A stretch of 64,000 nucleotides of DNA from Rummeliibacillus stabekisii (GTDB taxonomy: Bacteria; Bacillota; Bacilli; Bacillales_A; Planococcaceae). Positions 18,990 through 27,891 of the stretch are shown piece after piece. The position numbers and the translations under genes were made by a program. The notes beneath the pieces were generated by a model, which saw only the letters and a program-made list of their open reading frames with translations, ran no database searches and was not told the origin of the DNA. The stretch is from positions 248,001 to 312,000 of the forward strand of contig NZ_BJVD01000001.1 of NCBI RefSeq assembly GCF_007988965.1. Reading direction: 5' to 3'. Within the stretch, counting starts at the first letter, position 1; each line of letters begins with the position of its first letter.

Positions 18990-19263
18990 GTTTCTTCACC
19001 TCCACCTCTAGAATGCTCGAAAAGCATTCATTCATGCAGATAAATGTCCACAATTGGACAAGGGGTATATCTGCCGTTATGCATATATACCCCTTGAATC
19101 AATATTCTATAAGCTAATATAAAAAAAATTCTTATTTTATCCTGGCCAACCGGAAATATCTATCAGTATACTGATACCACAGTTAAATCCTGCTATAAGT
19201 TCTTCCCTTTAACTTAAGCAATGCGAACGAACCCTAACTACTTTCGAGTTCCTATACCTGTAG
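18990..19263 (-). repeat. Conserved leader, copy A
   Basis: About 270 bases upstream of paralogue A that match the region 19497-19748 upstream of paralogue B. Conserved parts include the hairpin beside the ribosome binding site (19011-19029), a 12-base-pair hairpin CAAGGGGTATAT/ATATACCCCTTG (19059-19096), and the distal AACTTAAGCAA...GCGAA block. Copies differ by many substitutions and small indels yet keep the main stems. Confidence 0.75.
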
Positions 19264-19313
19264 AAAAATTGCCTAATTGTAATAACACATTGAATCAAAT
19301 GGATACTTTTTAA

Positions 19314-19496
19314 TTATTCGTTGAGACGTGAAGGATTTGTTTTATTTGTTGGTCTATCCTTGTTTTCATTATCATTTTTAGCTTTTGCTGAGTTATTTTG
19401 CCCTATTACATCTAAATCGTCTGGACTTAAATCATAGCCGTAACCAAATTCCTCTCGGTCTAAATTGTTTGACTTTTTCTTTTTGTTGTTAGCCAT
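19314..19496 (-). CDS. Small hydrophilic protein, paralogue B
   Basis: A 60-residue charged protein (MANNKKKKSNN, DREEFGYGYDLSPDD, SAKAKND), the tandem paralogue of 18804-18989. The start is taken at ATG 19496. An upstream in-frame ATG at 19541 would translate through the leader hairpin and the ribosome binding site, and the corresponding frame is broken in copy A. The role is unknown. Confidence 0.72.
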   Translation of the reverse strand: MANNKKKKSNNLDREEFGYGYDLSPDDLDVIGQNNSAKAKNDNENKDRPTNKTNPSRLNE

Positions 19497-19748
19497 GTTT
19501 TTCACCTCCACCTCTAGAATGCGCAAAAAGCATTCATTCATGCGGATAAACTCCCTAAATTGGACAAAGGGTATATCTACCGTTATGGCAAATATACCCT
19601 TTGGATTTGATATTTTATTAGCTAATTTAAAAAAGTTCTTATTTCAACCCGATCATCCGGGGAATATCTATCACGTTTACTGTTGCCGCGGTAAAATCCT
19701 ACTGGAAAGTTCTCTAACTTAAGCAACGCGAACCCTACCTACTTTCGC
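19497..19748 (-). repeat. Conserved leader, copy B
   Basis: Counterpart of 18990-19263. The main hairpin (19565-19603) is CAAAGGGTATAT/ATATACCCTTTG: compared with copy A one G-C pair has become A-T on both sides, so pairing is preserved. The apical part can form a further short stem in both copies. The hairpin beside the ribosome binding site is at 19517-19535. Confidence 0.75.
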
Positions 19749-19848
19749 GTCCTTGTAGCCCTATAGCCACGCCAGTATGAATAAGTATCTTCAAAAACAC
19801 ATCGTAGAATGCCAATAACTTTAAAATTAGCTAATCAGCATAAATTAT

Positions 19849-19877
19849 ATTATCTCTTACTTATCTCAAATTGTCAA
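19849..19877 (-). promoter_or_regulatory. Sigma-A promoter for leader B and paralogue B
   Basis: On the minus strand TTGACA (19877-19872) and GATAAT (19854-19849) are 17 bases apart. This gives a leader of about 340 bases before paralogue B. No equally good promoter was seen for copy A. Confidence 0.6.
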
Positions 19878-19951
19878 CCCAATTGAATGATATTAAATCA
19901 ACAAATATGAAAAGACCAGAATATCTATCGATTTTCTTTTAATAGCCACCA

Positions 19952-22081
19952 CTAATTAAATACAAAGGTTACTTTCCCTTGTTCAAGCTTTAACTTAGCC
20001 GAAAAGGTCGTACCTTTTTTTGATTTAAAACCCTTGATTTCTTTCGTGATTCCATTCTGGCATAGTTCTTTAATCTGGTTTGGTGATAGCATTTTGCTGG
20101 CCACTCTTTTAGATATAATTAAGCTACAGCCTTCTTTATAGTGAGAACAACCATAAAAATTCTTTTGCGAGACCAGCTTACCCTTATGGCAAAGTGGACA
20201 TAAAATATCTATTTTTTCTTTACATAAAGATTCTTGTGGGATCTGAATTGTAGTCTTCTCCACTTTATCAGGCGTGGTCTCTATCAAATGATGGAGGAAT
20301 TTTTTTACACTGTTTAAAAAAGCTTCTTGCGTGCCAGTATTATTTCCAATTTTACGCAAATAGTTTTCCCATTTAGCAGTCATAGATGGACTTGCGAGAA
20401 GTGAGCCTTCTAATGTTTCACAGAGTATGCGTCCTTTATCTGTGATGGAAACAATGTTTTTAGCGACATCAATATAACCGTGTTTTTTTATTGTTTCAAT
20501 AATACCTGCTCGCGTGGCCTCTGTCCCTAATCCCTCCACCTCTTTCAAAATATCACTTTCTCCTGAATCCTCGATTATTTTGCCACAGGTTTTCATCATT
20601 TGAATTAGTTGGCCTTCTGTATAAGGTTTTGGAGGTTGAGTAGTACCTTCATGGATATGAAGAATGGCCTCCACACTTTCATTCTTTAAAACTTTGGGCA
20701 AATACTGTTCTTCTTTCTTTTTCGTTGGAGCTGGCCATAATTCCTGAAAGCCTCGAACAAGTTCAATTTTCCCTGTAGTTTTAAACTCAATACCAACTAC
20801 ATCTGTGATAATGGTTGTCTCTTCATATAGATAGTCATGGTGGAACATTGAAATAGTCGTACGGACTACCTCTAGGTAGAGATTTTTTTCTTGAAGCGAC
20901 AACCCGTTCAACTTAGCTGCAGTAGGAATCGTTTTAGTAGGAATAATAGCATAATGCTCTTCCACTTTAGATCCATCAACATACCTTCTTTGTGGTTTGG
21001 TATGAGTTGCTTCAAATCGCTGGCCGATGAGTTGTTGATATCCTGATAGCCCTCCTGAGATATAGGTAAATTCTGCATCCGTAATGTACTGGCAATCTGA
21101 GCGTGGGTAAGAAATCAGTTTTTTTTCATACAAGGATTGAGCAATTTCCAACACCTTTGCGGGGCTATATTTCCACGTCTTGTTGGCTTTTGCTTGTAAT
21201 GTAGAAAGTGAATGCAACTTTGGCGGTCTAATGGACTTCTTTACTTTCTTTACATCTTTAACAATACCATTCAACGGAGTATTTTCATGCACTCCTGCTT
21301 GCTTCAACAATTCTTCTACTTCTTCGCGCTTGTCCTTTTTTATATTAGCTTTCCCTTGGTATTTTCCTTGCTGCGAAGCAAATTCACCAGTTAGCTCATA
21401 AAATTTGGCAGGCTTAAAATCTTCAATCTCGAGTTGTCTTTGATAAATCATGAAAACAGTTGGTGACTGAACACGGCCGATGGACATCGTTTCATTGTAC
21501 CCTTTTGCTTTCAGAAGCATTGTATATAAGCGGCTTGCATTCATGCCGACTAGCCAATCACTAATTTGGCGTGTTTGCGCTTCTTGATAGAGCAACAGAT
21601 CTTTTCGGTTATCGCGTAAGTTTGAGAAACCTTTTCTGATTTCCTCTGCTTCTAAGGAATTAATCCAGAGCCTTTGAACTGGCTTATTTCTTACACCTGT
21701 CTGTTTTAATATAGAATAAAAGATATTAGAACCTTCCCGATCGACATCACAAGCATTAATTAAGAGGCTCGCTTCCTTGAACAACCGTTTCACCTCTTGA
21801 AATTGTTCCCACTTTCCCTTCCCTACTCTAAATTCATAGCGATCCGGAATCATGGGCAATTGTGAAAGCGACCACTGCTTCCATTCAGCTTTATAATCAG
21901 CAGGCTGCTTTAGTTCTACCAAATGGCCGATACCCCATGTAATCGTTGCTCCATGAGGTAAAACTGGAGAAGGTTTTAATTCTATGTAATGTTTTGTTTT
22001 TCTAGCAACTTGAAAAGCCTCTGCATAAGCCTTAGCCTGCGAAGGTTTTTCAGCGAGTATAACAACTTGTTCTATTGTCAT
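19952..22081 (-). CDS. topB: DNA topoisomerase III
   Basis: Type IA topoisomerase that relaxes and decatenates DNA through a transient 5'-phosphotyrosine bond. The 709-residue protein has the N-terminal TOPRIM domain (ILAEKPSQA, then DVDREGSNI near 112-120), the active-site tyrosine in LISYPRSDCQY near 325, and a C-terminal zinc-ribbon-like CPLCHKGKL...GCSHYKEGC. Length matches Bacillus TopB. Monocistronic, in the company of unrelated genes. Confidence 0.95.
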   Translation of the reverse strand: MTIEQVVILAEKPSQAKAYAEAFQVARKTKHYIELKPSPVLPHGATITWGIGHLVELKQPADYKAEWKQWSLSQLPMIPDRYEFRVGKGKWEQFQEVKRLFKEASLLINACDVDREGSNIFYSILKQTGVRNKPVQRLWINSLEAEEIRKGFSNLRDNRKDLLLYQEAQTRQISDWLVGMNASRLYTMLLKAKGYNETMSIGRVQSPTVFMIYQRQLEIEDFKPAKFYELTGEFASQQGKYQGKANIKKDKREEVEELLKQAGVHENTPLNGIVKDVKKVKKSIRPPKLHSLSTLQAKANKTWKYSPAKVLEIAQSLYEKKLISYPRSDCQYITDAEFTYISGGLSGYQQLIGQRFEATHTKPQRRYVDGSKVEEHYAIIPTKTIPTAAKLNGLSLQEKNLYLEVVRTTISMFHHDYLYEETTIITDVVGIEFKTTGKIELVRGFQELWPAPTKKKEEQYLPKVLKNESVEAILHIHEGTTQPPKPYTEGQLIQMMKTCGKIIEDSGESDILKEVEGLGTEATRAGIIETIKKHGYIDVAKNIVSITDKGRILCETLEGSLLASPSMTAKWENYLRKIGNNTGTQEAFLNSVKKFLHHLIETTPDKVEKTTIQIPQESLCKEKIDILCPLCHKGKLVSQKNFYGCSHYKEGCSLIISKRVASKMLSPNQIKELCQNGITKEIKGFKSKKGTTFSAKLKLEQGKVTFVFN

Positions 22082-22207
22082 TCAACCTCCTGTCTCTCTC
22101 CTAACTATGACTGTCAGTCCTAAAAAGAACACATATTCTTATAATGCTACTCTTATTGAAATAAATCAATATATGTTGTTTAAGAAATAACCTGCCAAAT
22201 GCGAATT

Positions 22208-22780
22208 TCAAGACGTTAATGTTCTGGTAAATGTTCTACTTGTTACTAAGCTAGTTGTCATGCCTGCAAAGAAGATAGCCACAATCGATAGCAAGAATGT
22301 ATTTGCAGAAAGCAATAACCCGCCAAGTGTGATGACGAAACTATCAAAGATAAAAATAAGCAGGCCTACATTTAGACCGGTCTTTCCATTAATAAAGAGA
22401 GCAAGTAAATCACTACCACAAGTACTGATACCCGCACGTAACATGATTCCAATGCCAAGGCCTATAAGTATACCTCCTATTATTGCACTAAACATGGCAT
22501 CCATCCGAATAAGCACTCGTAAAGGCTTAAATAAATCAATCATCAAAGAAGAAATAATTAAGCCATGGATACTATTATAAAGATAAGCACGATTTTTAAA
22601 CCAAGCAATTATAAAGACAGGTATACTTAAGATGATTATCATTAATCCAGGTGTTAAATTGTAAAGATAATAGAGAATTAATGATAATCCAATAAAGCCA
22701 CCGTCCAATATTTGATTAGGTGCCAAAAATAAATTAATTCCTATAGACAGTAAGATACTGCCACTAAATATAATTTTCAT
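22208..22780 (-). CDS. YitT/YczE-like membrane protein, short form
   Basis: About 190 residues, essentially five or six membrane helices. Motifs typical of the YitT (DUF161) family are visible: LFLAPNQILDGGFIGLSL and GIGIMLRAGISTCGSDLLAL. Full-length YitT proteins are about 280 residues with a C-terminal DUF2179 cytoplasmic domain; that domain is absent here. The start is unclear: GGAGG is at 22808-22804, and in-frame choices are TTG 22813 and ATG 22780. The function of the family is not established. Confidence 0.72.
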   Translation of the reverse strand: MKIIFSGSILLSIGINLFLAPNQILDGGFIGLSLILYYLYNLTPGLMIIILSIPVFIIAWFKNRAYLYNSIHGLIISSLMIDLFKPLRVLIRMDAMFSAIIGGILIGLGIGIMLRAGISTCGSDLLALFINGKTGLNVGLLIFIFDSFVITLGGLLLSANTFLLSIVAIFFAGMTTSLVTSRTFTRTLTS

Positions 22781-22950
22781 CTTTCTAAGCAGAACAATGC
22801 CGCCTCCTTGCAAATATTTATTAGTTAATCTTATGAGTAGTTAAATTAATATAGAATTGCCTTCCCCACCCTTATGATTTTTGGTTTGTCTTTTCTGAAG
22901 TACACCATGAAAACAAAGTTACAGAAGATTAATTTATAATAGGCCATATC

Positions 22951-23091
22951 ATGGCTGCTCTTTTAGTAGTATGGAGTGTCGGTCTTTTTAGCGAAACAGC
23001 AATAAATATTACCTTTACAGAATTAAGTCACATTTTCATTGTAGATGCCTCTGTTATCCCATGGTTAGTGTCAGGATATTACGGCAGCTAG
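22951..23091 (+). pseudogene. Remnant of a DHA2-family MFS transporter
   Basis: Reading from ATG 22951, 46 codons encode VVWSVGLFSETAINITFTE... and VDASVIPWLVSGYYGS before a stop. This matches the first helix and loop of DHA2 multidrug transporters, where the pattern is LFSETALNxAL...ASxVQWLxTGY. The frame breaks at the start of helix 2, and only AT-rich sequence follows. No ribosome binding site was seen. It is a decayed fragment and encodes no functional transporter. Confidence 0.65.
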
Positions 23092-23154
23092 TGCATCTTT
23101 CTATTTACTCTTGGAATAATTTACGAAAATAAATGCAATTAATTTTAGCCCTAC

Positions 23155-23196
23155 AAAAGAGACATTGTCTGTTCTACATTAGACAATGTCTCTTTT
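23155..23196. terminator. Orphan hairpin terminator
   Basis: AAAGAGACATTGTCT and AGACAATGTCTCTTT form a 15-base-pair stem with a T-run. It probably belonged to the decayed transporter gene upstream. Confidence 0.78.
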
Positions 23197-23353
23197 TATA
23201 TCTTCAAAAATGTAGATCTGGAATAGTTCGATATATCGCACTGAGTCCTTTAATTCAAACCCTTTTATGTGTAGTAAGAACATTGCCATTTAACCCAACC
23301 TCCGAACAATGAACAAGCATACTATACATAGAAGGAATAGGAGGTGAAAATAT

Positions 23354-23683
23354 ATGATTTCAAGTTGGTTGAGAATAGCATCCATCTACTTTGCAATTAG
23401 CGTAGGATATGGGATCTACATGTATGCAACCGATACTTATAATTGGGTAATATATGCACATCTGCTTGTACTCGGATGGCTTTCCAATGTGGCAATCGGT
23501 TACTCTTATCAGCGTAAAAATTGCAAATCGAAGGAATTAGAAAGATGGCAGTTTTACCTATTTAATATAGGGCTGCTCTTATTCTTCATCGGGCTAATAT
23601 TTGGCTCAGTTGTCCTTGTTTGGATAGGGATTGTGCTAATCGCATTATCTATCCTTCTCTATTTAGTTCGGTTGTTCTTGTAA
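23354..23683 (+). CDS. Small haem-copper-oxidase-like membrane protein
   Basis: A 109-residue protein with four membrane helices. The second contains VIYAHLLVLGWLSNVAIGYSY, resembling the HxHLxLLGWVSxALFGLIY segment of haem-copper oxidase subunit I relatives, and the third WQFYLFNIGLLLFFIGLI resembles the family's HFWLHNIG helix, though that helix's usual histidines are absent. It is far too short for an oxidase. Such stand-alone proteins are annotated in Bacillales as cytochrome-oxidase-like; haem binding is uncertain. AGGAGGTG precedes the ATG; a terminator follows. Confidence 0.55.
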   Translation: MISSWLRIASIYFAISVGYGIYMYATDTYNWVIYAHLLVLGWLSNVAIGYSYQRKNCKSKELERWQFYLFNIGLLLFFIGLIFGSVVLVWIGIVLIALSILLYLVRLFL

Positions 23684-23691
23684 AGCTTAAC

Positions 23692-23718
23692 AGCAGATTC
23701 CTTCTAAAGGAATCTGCT
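23692..23718. terminator. Bidirectional terminator
   Basis: AGCAGATTCCTT pairs with AAGGAATCTGCT across a three-base loop. Lies between convergent genes. Confidence 0.82.
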
Positions 23719-23727
23719 TTACATAGT

Positions 23728-25494
23728 TTATTTGTGGTTTAAAGGAATGAATTTGAACTCTTTCGTATTAAATAATCCTTGATCAGTCAGTCTTATAGCT
23801 GGAATGGCAGGGAGGGCTAGAAACGATAGTGTAATAAACAAATGAAATGATAGGTTTGTATCTATTTTTCCAAGTGCCTTATGAAGCTCTCTCATTTGTT
23901 CAACCACTGCTTTTGCTTCTAGATCTGACATTAATCCACCGATAGGTAGTGGGATTGAACTCAACACTTCACCATCTGCTGTAATCGCATAGCCGCCTTG
24001 TATCTTATTTATTTCATCTATAGCTAGCAACATATCTTCATCGTTCGTTCCACATACTATCAAGTTATGAGAATCATGTGCAAATGTTGTAGCAATGGCT
24101 CCTCTTTTTATCCCCATTCCCTTTACAATTCCCTTTCCTATGCAATTTAGATTATGATGGCGTTCAATGACCGCTAATTTTAATAAATCGTCTTTAGGTG
24201 AAGGATTAAATTCATTATTTTTCACAGGGACTTTTTCTACTTTTAATTTAGTCTCTAATTCATTTGGGATAATTTCAATTATGTGTACTTGCTCGTTCGG
24301 GTTAAGTGGTATCGCCAAATCTTCTTTTTTCACGAGTGGCAGTTTAACGGAGTGTAAAATTGAATGAGGTACAGGGATTCTTTTCTTTCTCTCGGTTAGC
24401 ATTTTTCCATTTTCAGCGACTTTTTTCCCGTTTTTCCATACAGCTTGAGATTCGCATTTTTTCAAATCCTTTAAAAGAACAAAATCTGCTAGATATCCCT
24501 CTGCTAATGCACCTTTTTTATGTAGCTTATAGCATTCAGCCGCATTCAACGTAGCAATTTGTATTGCTAACAACGGTGCCATTCCTGCTTCAATCGCAAT
24601 TGATACAGCATGATTAATACTGCCTTCTTTCATTAGTTCATCAACATGCTTATCATCGGTACAAAAGCAAAATCGCCTAGCATTAGTTGCGGTAACAGCG
24701 GGTAAAATAGCCAAAACATTTTTAGCAGCAGACCCTTCTCTCATAAGAACATACATCCCTTGTTGTACCCGAATCCTTGCTTCTTTTGCTGAAATACTTT
24801 CATGATCAGTATGTATGCCAGCCGCCCGATAGCCTCGAATTTGAGTCTTCGTCAATTCAGCTGCATGACCATCTACAAGTTTTCCAAGGTTCTTTGTTTC
24901 CACAATCTTTTTTAGGATGTCATCTTCCATCTTAAAAAAAGCTTCATAATCCATTACTTCAGCTAATCCAAGCACATCATATTCATTCATAAACAACCCA
25001 ACAGCTTCTGCATCTAGTTTAGCGCCTGCATGTTCAAAGGAAGCAGCAGGGACACTGGAAGGGACCATTGTATATATATCCATTTCTGCCTGACGTGCAC
25101 TTAAAAGCATATATTGAACCCCAAGTGTACCTGCAACATTTGCAATTTCGTGGGGATCTGTAATAGCAGTCGTAACGCCAAATGGTAAGATTACACGGCT
25201 AAACTCAGAAGGGGGCAGTAAAGTGGATTCTATATGGATATGAGTGTCTATCAACCCAGGAATAACATGTTGGCCTTTCGCATCTTCCTCTTCTAATGCT
25301 TCAAATTCCCCCTCTTCATCAATCGCTACAATCATTTCATTTTTCACTACAATGTCAGCCTTTCGCCAAACAAGGTTAAACACATCCGCTACTTTTGCGT
25401 TACGTAAAATAAAATCTGCTTGCTTTTTTTGCTGAGAGCTTGAAATCTTATCTTTAACTTTTTGTATTTTGCTATCCACTTCTTCTTTATTCAT
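23728..25494 (-). CDS. ade: Adenine deaminase
   Basis: Amidohydrolase that converts adenine to hypoxanthine in purine salvage. The 588-residue protein has the metal motif LIDTHIHIESTLL near 96-108, TDPHE, DGHAAEL, THTDHES-like and CTDD segments, and the C-terminal AHDSHNLIVCG block typical of bacterial AdeC. The length is normal. AGGAGG precedes the ATG. It is transcribed alone; no purine riboswitch was seen in the 130 bases upstream. Confidence 0.93.
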   Translation of the reverse strand: MNKEEVDSKIQKVKDKISSSQQKKQADFILRNAKVADVFNLVWRKADIVVKNEMIVAIDEEGEFEALEEEDAKGQHVIPGLIDTHIHIESTLLPPSEFSRVILPFGVTTAITDPHEIANVAGTLGVQYMLLSARQAEMDIYTMVPSSVPAASFEHAGAKLDAEAVGLFMNEYDVLGLAEVMDYEAFFKMEDDILKKIVETKNLGKLVDGHAAELTKTQIRGYRAAGIHTDHESISAKEARIRVQQGMYVLMREGSAAKNVLAILPAVTATNARRFCFCTDDKHVDELMKEGSINHAVSIAIEAGMAPLLAIQIATLNAAECYKLHKKGALAEGYLADFVLLKDLKKCESQAVWKNGKKVAENGKMLTERKKRIPVPHSILHSVKLPLVKKEDLAIPLNPNEQVHIIEIIPNELETKLKVEKVPVKNNEFNPSPKDDLLKLAVIERHHNLNCIGKGIVKGMGIKRGAIATTFAHDSHNLIVCGTNDEDMLLAIDEINKIQGGYAITADGEVLSSIPLPIGGLMSDLEAKAVVEQMRELHKALGKIDTNLSFHLFITLSFLALPAIPAIRLTDQGLFNTKEFKFIPLNHK

Positions 25495-25590
25495 CTAAAA
25501 ACCTCCTTTTATAATTGAGCAATCACTACCTTTATATGCTACCCTTATAAAAAAATGAATTATAAGAAAAAAATGTAAATCTAATTATTT

Positions 25591-25627
25591 AAGAAGAGTT
25601 CACTTTAATAGAAAGTGAACTCTTCTT
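25591..25627 (-). terminator. Hairpin terminator of the acyl-CoA ligase gene
   Basis: AAGAAGAGTTCACTTT and its complement form a 16-base-pair stem. The downstream T-tract is short, so termination strength is uncertain. Confidence 0.65.
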
Positions 25628-25631
25628 ACCA

Positions 25632-27212
25632 TCATTTATGAATATGAGTGCTATCTGAATAATTAGTGCGCAAATGCACTTTTTGTATTTTGCCAGAAGC
25701 CGTTTTAGGTAATTCCTCAATAAATGTAACACTTGTTATTGCTTTAAAATGCGCTAATTTGGATCGAGAGAACTCAATTACCTCAGACTCTGTTAATGTG
25801 CTGTCTTTCCGTAAAACAATGTATGCATGTGGAGTCTCTCCCCATTTTTCATGCGGAACAGCGATTACAGCTGCTTCAAGGATATCTGGATGATCATACA
25901 AGACACCTTCTACTTCTATAGATGAAATATTTTCTCCACCGCTTATAATGATATCTTTTTTACGATCCGTAATAGTTAAATAGCCCATTTCATTTATATG
26001 GCCTACATCTCCTGTATGCAGCCAACCATCTTTGACTGTTTGAAGAGTAGCTTGTTCATTTTTCCAATATCCTTTCATTACACCATTGCCTCGAACAATG
26101 ACTTCTCCGACTGTTTCCCCATCGTGTGGCACTTCTTCACCTAGTTCATCTACAACTTTTACTTTTGTGCCAATCATGGGTGTTCCGGCTTTCGCCTTTA
26201 ATTCATACTTTACCTCTTTTGGTAGATGCTCATATTGAGGTAATATACGTGAAATTGTACTTAGTGGAGAGGATTCTGTCATGCCATATACTTGGACAAA
26301 TTCCCATCCGATTTCCTTTTCTACTGTTTCTACAAATGCTACTGGAGGAGCAGAACCCGCTATTACTACACGAAGTTTATCAGACCGTTCAGGCTGTTCT
26401 TCATCGAAATATTGAATTAAACTGTTTAATACGGTAGGAGCCATATGGACAACGGAGACATTGTGTTCAGCTATTTCATCAAAAATTGCTTTTGGAGAAG
26501 ATTTTCGTAAAAATATTTGGGTTGCTCCATTGGCTGTATAATAAAATGGTGACCCCCATCCATTCACATGGAACATTGGTAAAACATGAAGGAGCACATC
26601 TTCATCTGTCACTCGTAAATGGTGCATTGTTGTAATTGCATGTAAATAATTGTTTCTATGTGTTAGCATCACACCCTTTGGATCTCCTGTTGTTCCACTT
26701 GTATATAAGAGGCTTGCTACGTCATTTTCTTCAAGCGTCTCTCTTGGAAAAGGAGCTTCACTAAAACCAGTAAGCCACTCATCATAACCAAGTTCGGATG
26801 TTCCATTCTCTTTATAATGAACTACAATATGCTCTACTGTTTCTAGTTTATCTTTAATAGGTAAAATTAAATGATAAAAATCTTGATCAACAAACAATAT
26901 TTTTGATTCACTATGATTTAGGATAAATAGATAGTCTTCAGGTTTCAGTCGAATATTAAGAGGTACCATGACTGCTCCCAATTGATAAATGGCATAAAAA
27001 CCTTCATACATTTCAATTGTATTTGAAGCTAAATAAGCAACATGATCGCCTTTTTTAACTCCCATTGAATGTATCCCTCGTGACAATCGGTTTACCCGAC
27101 CATTCAGCTCATGGTATGTAAGCTCTCTATTTTCATCTATAATTGCTTTTTTCTCACCATATAATTCCACTGCACGATCTAAAAAATCTGTAAGCACTAA
27201 TGGTACATTCAT
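25632..27212 (-). CDS. Fatty-acid (acyl-CoA) ligase
   Basis: AMP-forming acyl-CoA synthetase of 526 residues. The adenylate motif YTSGTTGDPKGV lies near 168-179, then the YGMTESSP motif, the TGDVGH motif, the hinge DRKKDIIISGGENIS and the C-terminal lysine in KTASGKIQK. It activates a carboxylic acid, probably a medium- or long-chain fatty acid, with ATP and CoA. Start at ATG 27212 with GAGGTG seven bases upstream; a frame extension to 27227 lacks support. Monocistronic. Confidence 0.9.
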   Translation of the reverse strand: MNVPLVLTDFLDRAVELYGEKKAIIDENRELTYHELNGRVNRLSRGIHSMGVKKGDHVAYLASNTIEMYEGFYAIYQLGAVMVPLNIRLKPEDYLFILNHSESKILFVDQDFYHLILPIKDKLETVEHIVVHYKENGTSELGYDEWLTGFSEAPFPRETLEENDVASLLYTSGTTGDPKGVMLTHRNNYLHAITTMHHLRVTDEDVLLHVLPMFHVNGWGSPFYYTANGATQIFLRKSSPKAIFDEIAEHNVSVVHMAPTVLNSLIQYFDEEQPERSDKLRVVIAGSAPPVAFVETVEKEIGWEFVQVYGMTESSPLSTISRILPQYEHLPKEVKYELKAKAGTPMIGTKVKVVDELGEEVPHDGETVGEVIVRGNGVMKGYWKNEQATLQTVKDGWLHTGDVGHINEMGYLTITDRKKDIIISGGENISSIEVEGVLYDHPDILEAAVIAVPHEKWGETPHAYIVLRKDSTLTESEVIEFSRSKLAHFKAITSVTFIEELPKTASGKIQKVHLRTNYSDSTHIHK

Positions 27213-27336
27213 CGTCCTACACCTCATTATCTTTTAATATACCATTTATTTTACAATATTCAGATAATTATGTCATTAAAAACATTGCGTATGATTTTTA
27301 TAGTGTAAAAAATACTCTTCTAGTATTATGCCATAC

Positions 27337-27366
27337 AAAAAAACCAGTGAATTATTCTCACTGGTT
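27337..27366 (-). terminator. Terminator of the glycosylase operon
   Basis: AACCAGTGA and TCACTGGTT form a stem followed on the minus strand by seven Ts. It touches the glycosylase stop codon. Confidence 0.82.
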
Positions 27367-27875
27367 CATAATATATACCTTTCTATTATCCGCCACTCTT
27401 CTATCTTTTCATTGAATGATTTGATGTTCTTTCCAGGTATTGGACTAGTAGAAGGCATTTTAGCAAAATCAACATCTACATCTTTTAAAAAATCTAAACC
27501 AATATACTTTTTAAATACATCAAAAGACTTTCCTCCATTAAATAAGATCAAGCGAATAGATGGATATATTCGAAGTATTTTACTAAAATCATTCGGAACA
27601 ATCTCTTTAATCGTAGAATCAAGGCTTCCCTGCCGTTCACAGGATTGTATAGTGTCCCACAAGCCAATCCTGTGCTGAATAAGAAGTTGGATTTTCAGTT
27701 GATAGTCATTTGGAATATCAGAACCTAGAATTTCACCTATAATTGGCCAAAAATGGTTGCGGGGATTGCCATAATATTGCTGCTTGGTAAGCGATTGTTG
27801 GCTGGGCATAGAACCAAGGATCAGCATACGGGTATCTTGGTCGATAATTGGCTCCAAAACATTATGAATTGGCAT
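27366..27875 (-). CDS. DNA-deoxyinosine glycosylase (UDG superfamily family 6)
   Basis: Base-excision repair enzyme expected to remove hypoxanthine (deaminated adenine). The 169-residue protein shows the family-6 motifs: LILGSMPSQQSL with YYGNPRNHFWPI in the N-terminal half, FNGGKSF in the middle, and MPSTSPIPG in the C-terminal half in place of the classic HPSP motif. Length is typical. It follows a small unknown gene after 16 bases and both probably share one transcript. Confidence 0.88.
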   Translation of the reverse strand: MPIHNVLEPIIDQDTRMLILGSMPSQQSLTKQQYYGNPRNHFWPIIGEILGSDIPNDYQLKIQLLIQHRIGLWDTIQSCERQGSLDSTIKEIVPNDFSKILRIYPSIRLILFNGGKSFDVFKKYIGLDFLKDVDVDFAKMPSTSPIPGKNIKSFNEKIEEWRIIERYIL

Positions 27876-27891
27876 TCTTCAACCACCTTTT

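Noticed and set aside
19185..19200. Perfect palindrome TATCAGTATACTGATA region in leader A considered as an operator
   Set aside because: The matching part of leader B is not palindromic, so it is not a conserved site.
19465..19722. Plus-strand frame across leader B
   Set aside because: Antisense to the small gene and its leader; not preserved in leader A.
25495..25630. Looked for a purine riboswitch upstream of adenine deaminase
   Set aside because: No purine-aptamer consensus; the short region is plain AT-rich sequence.
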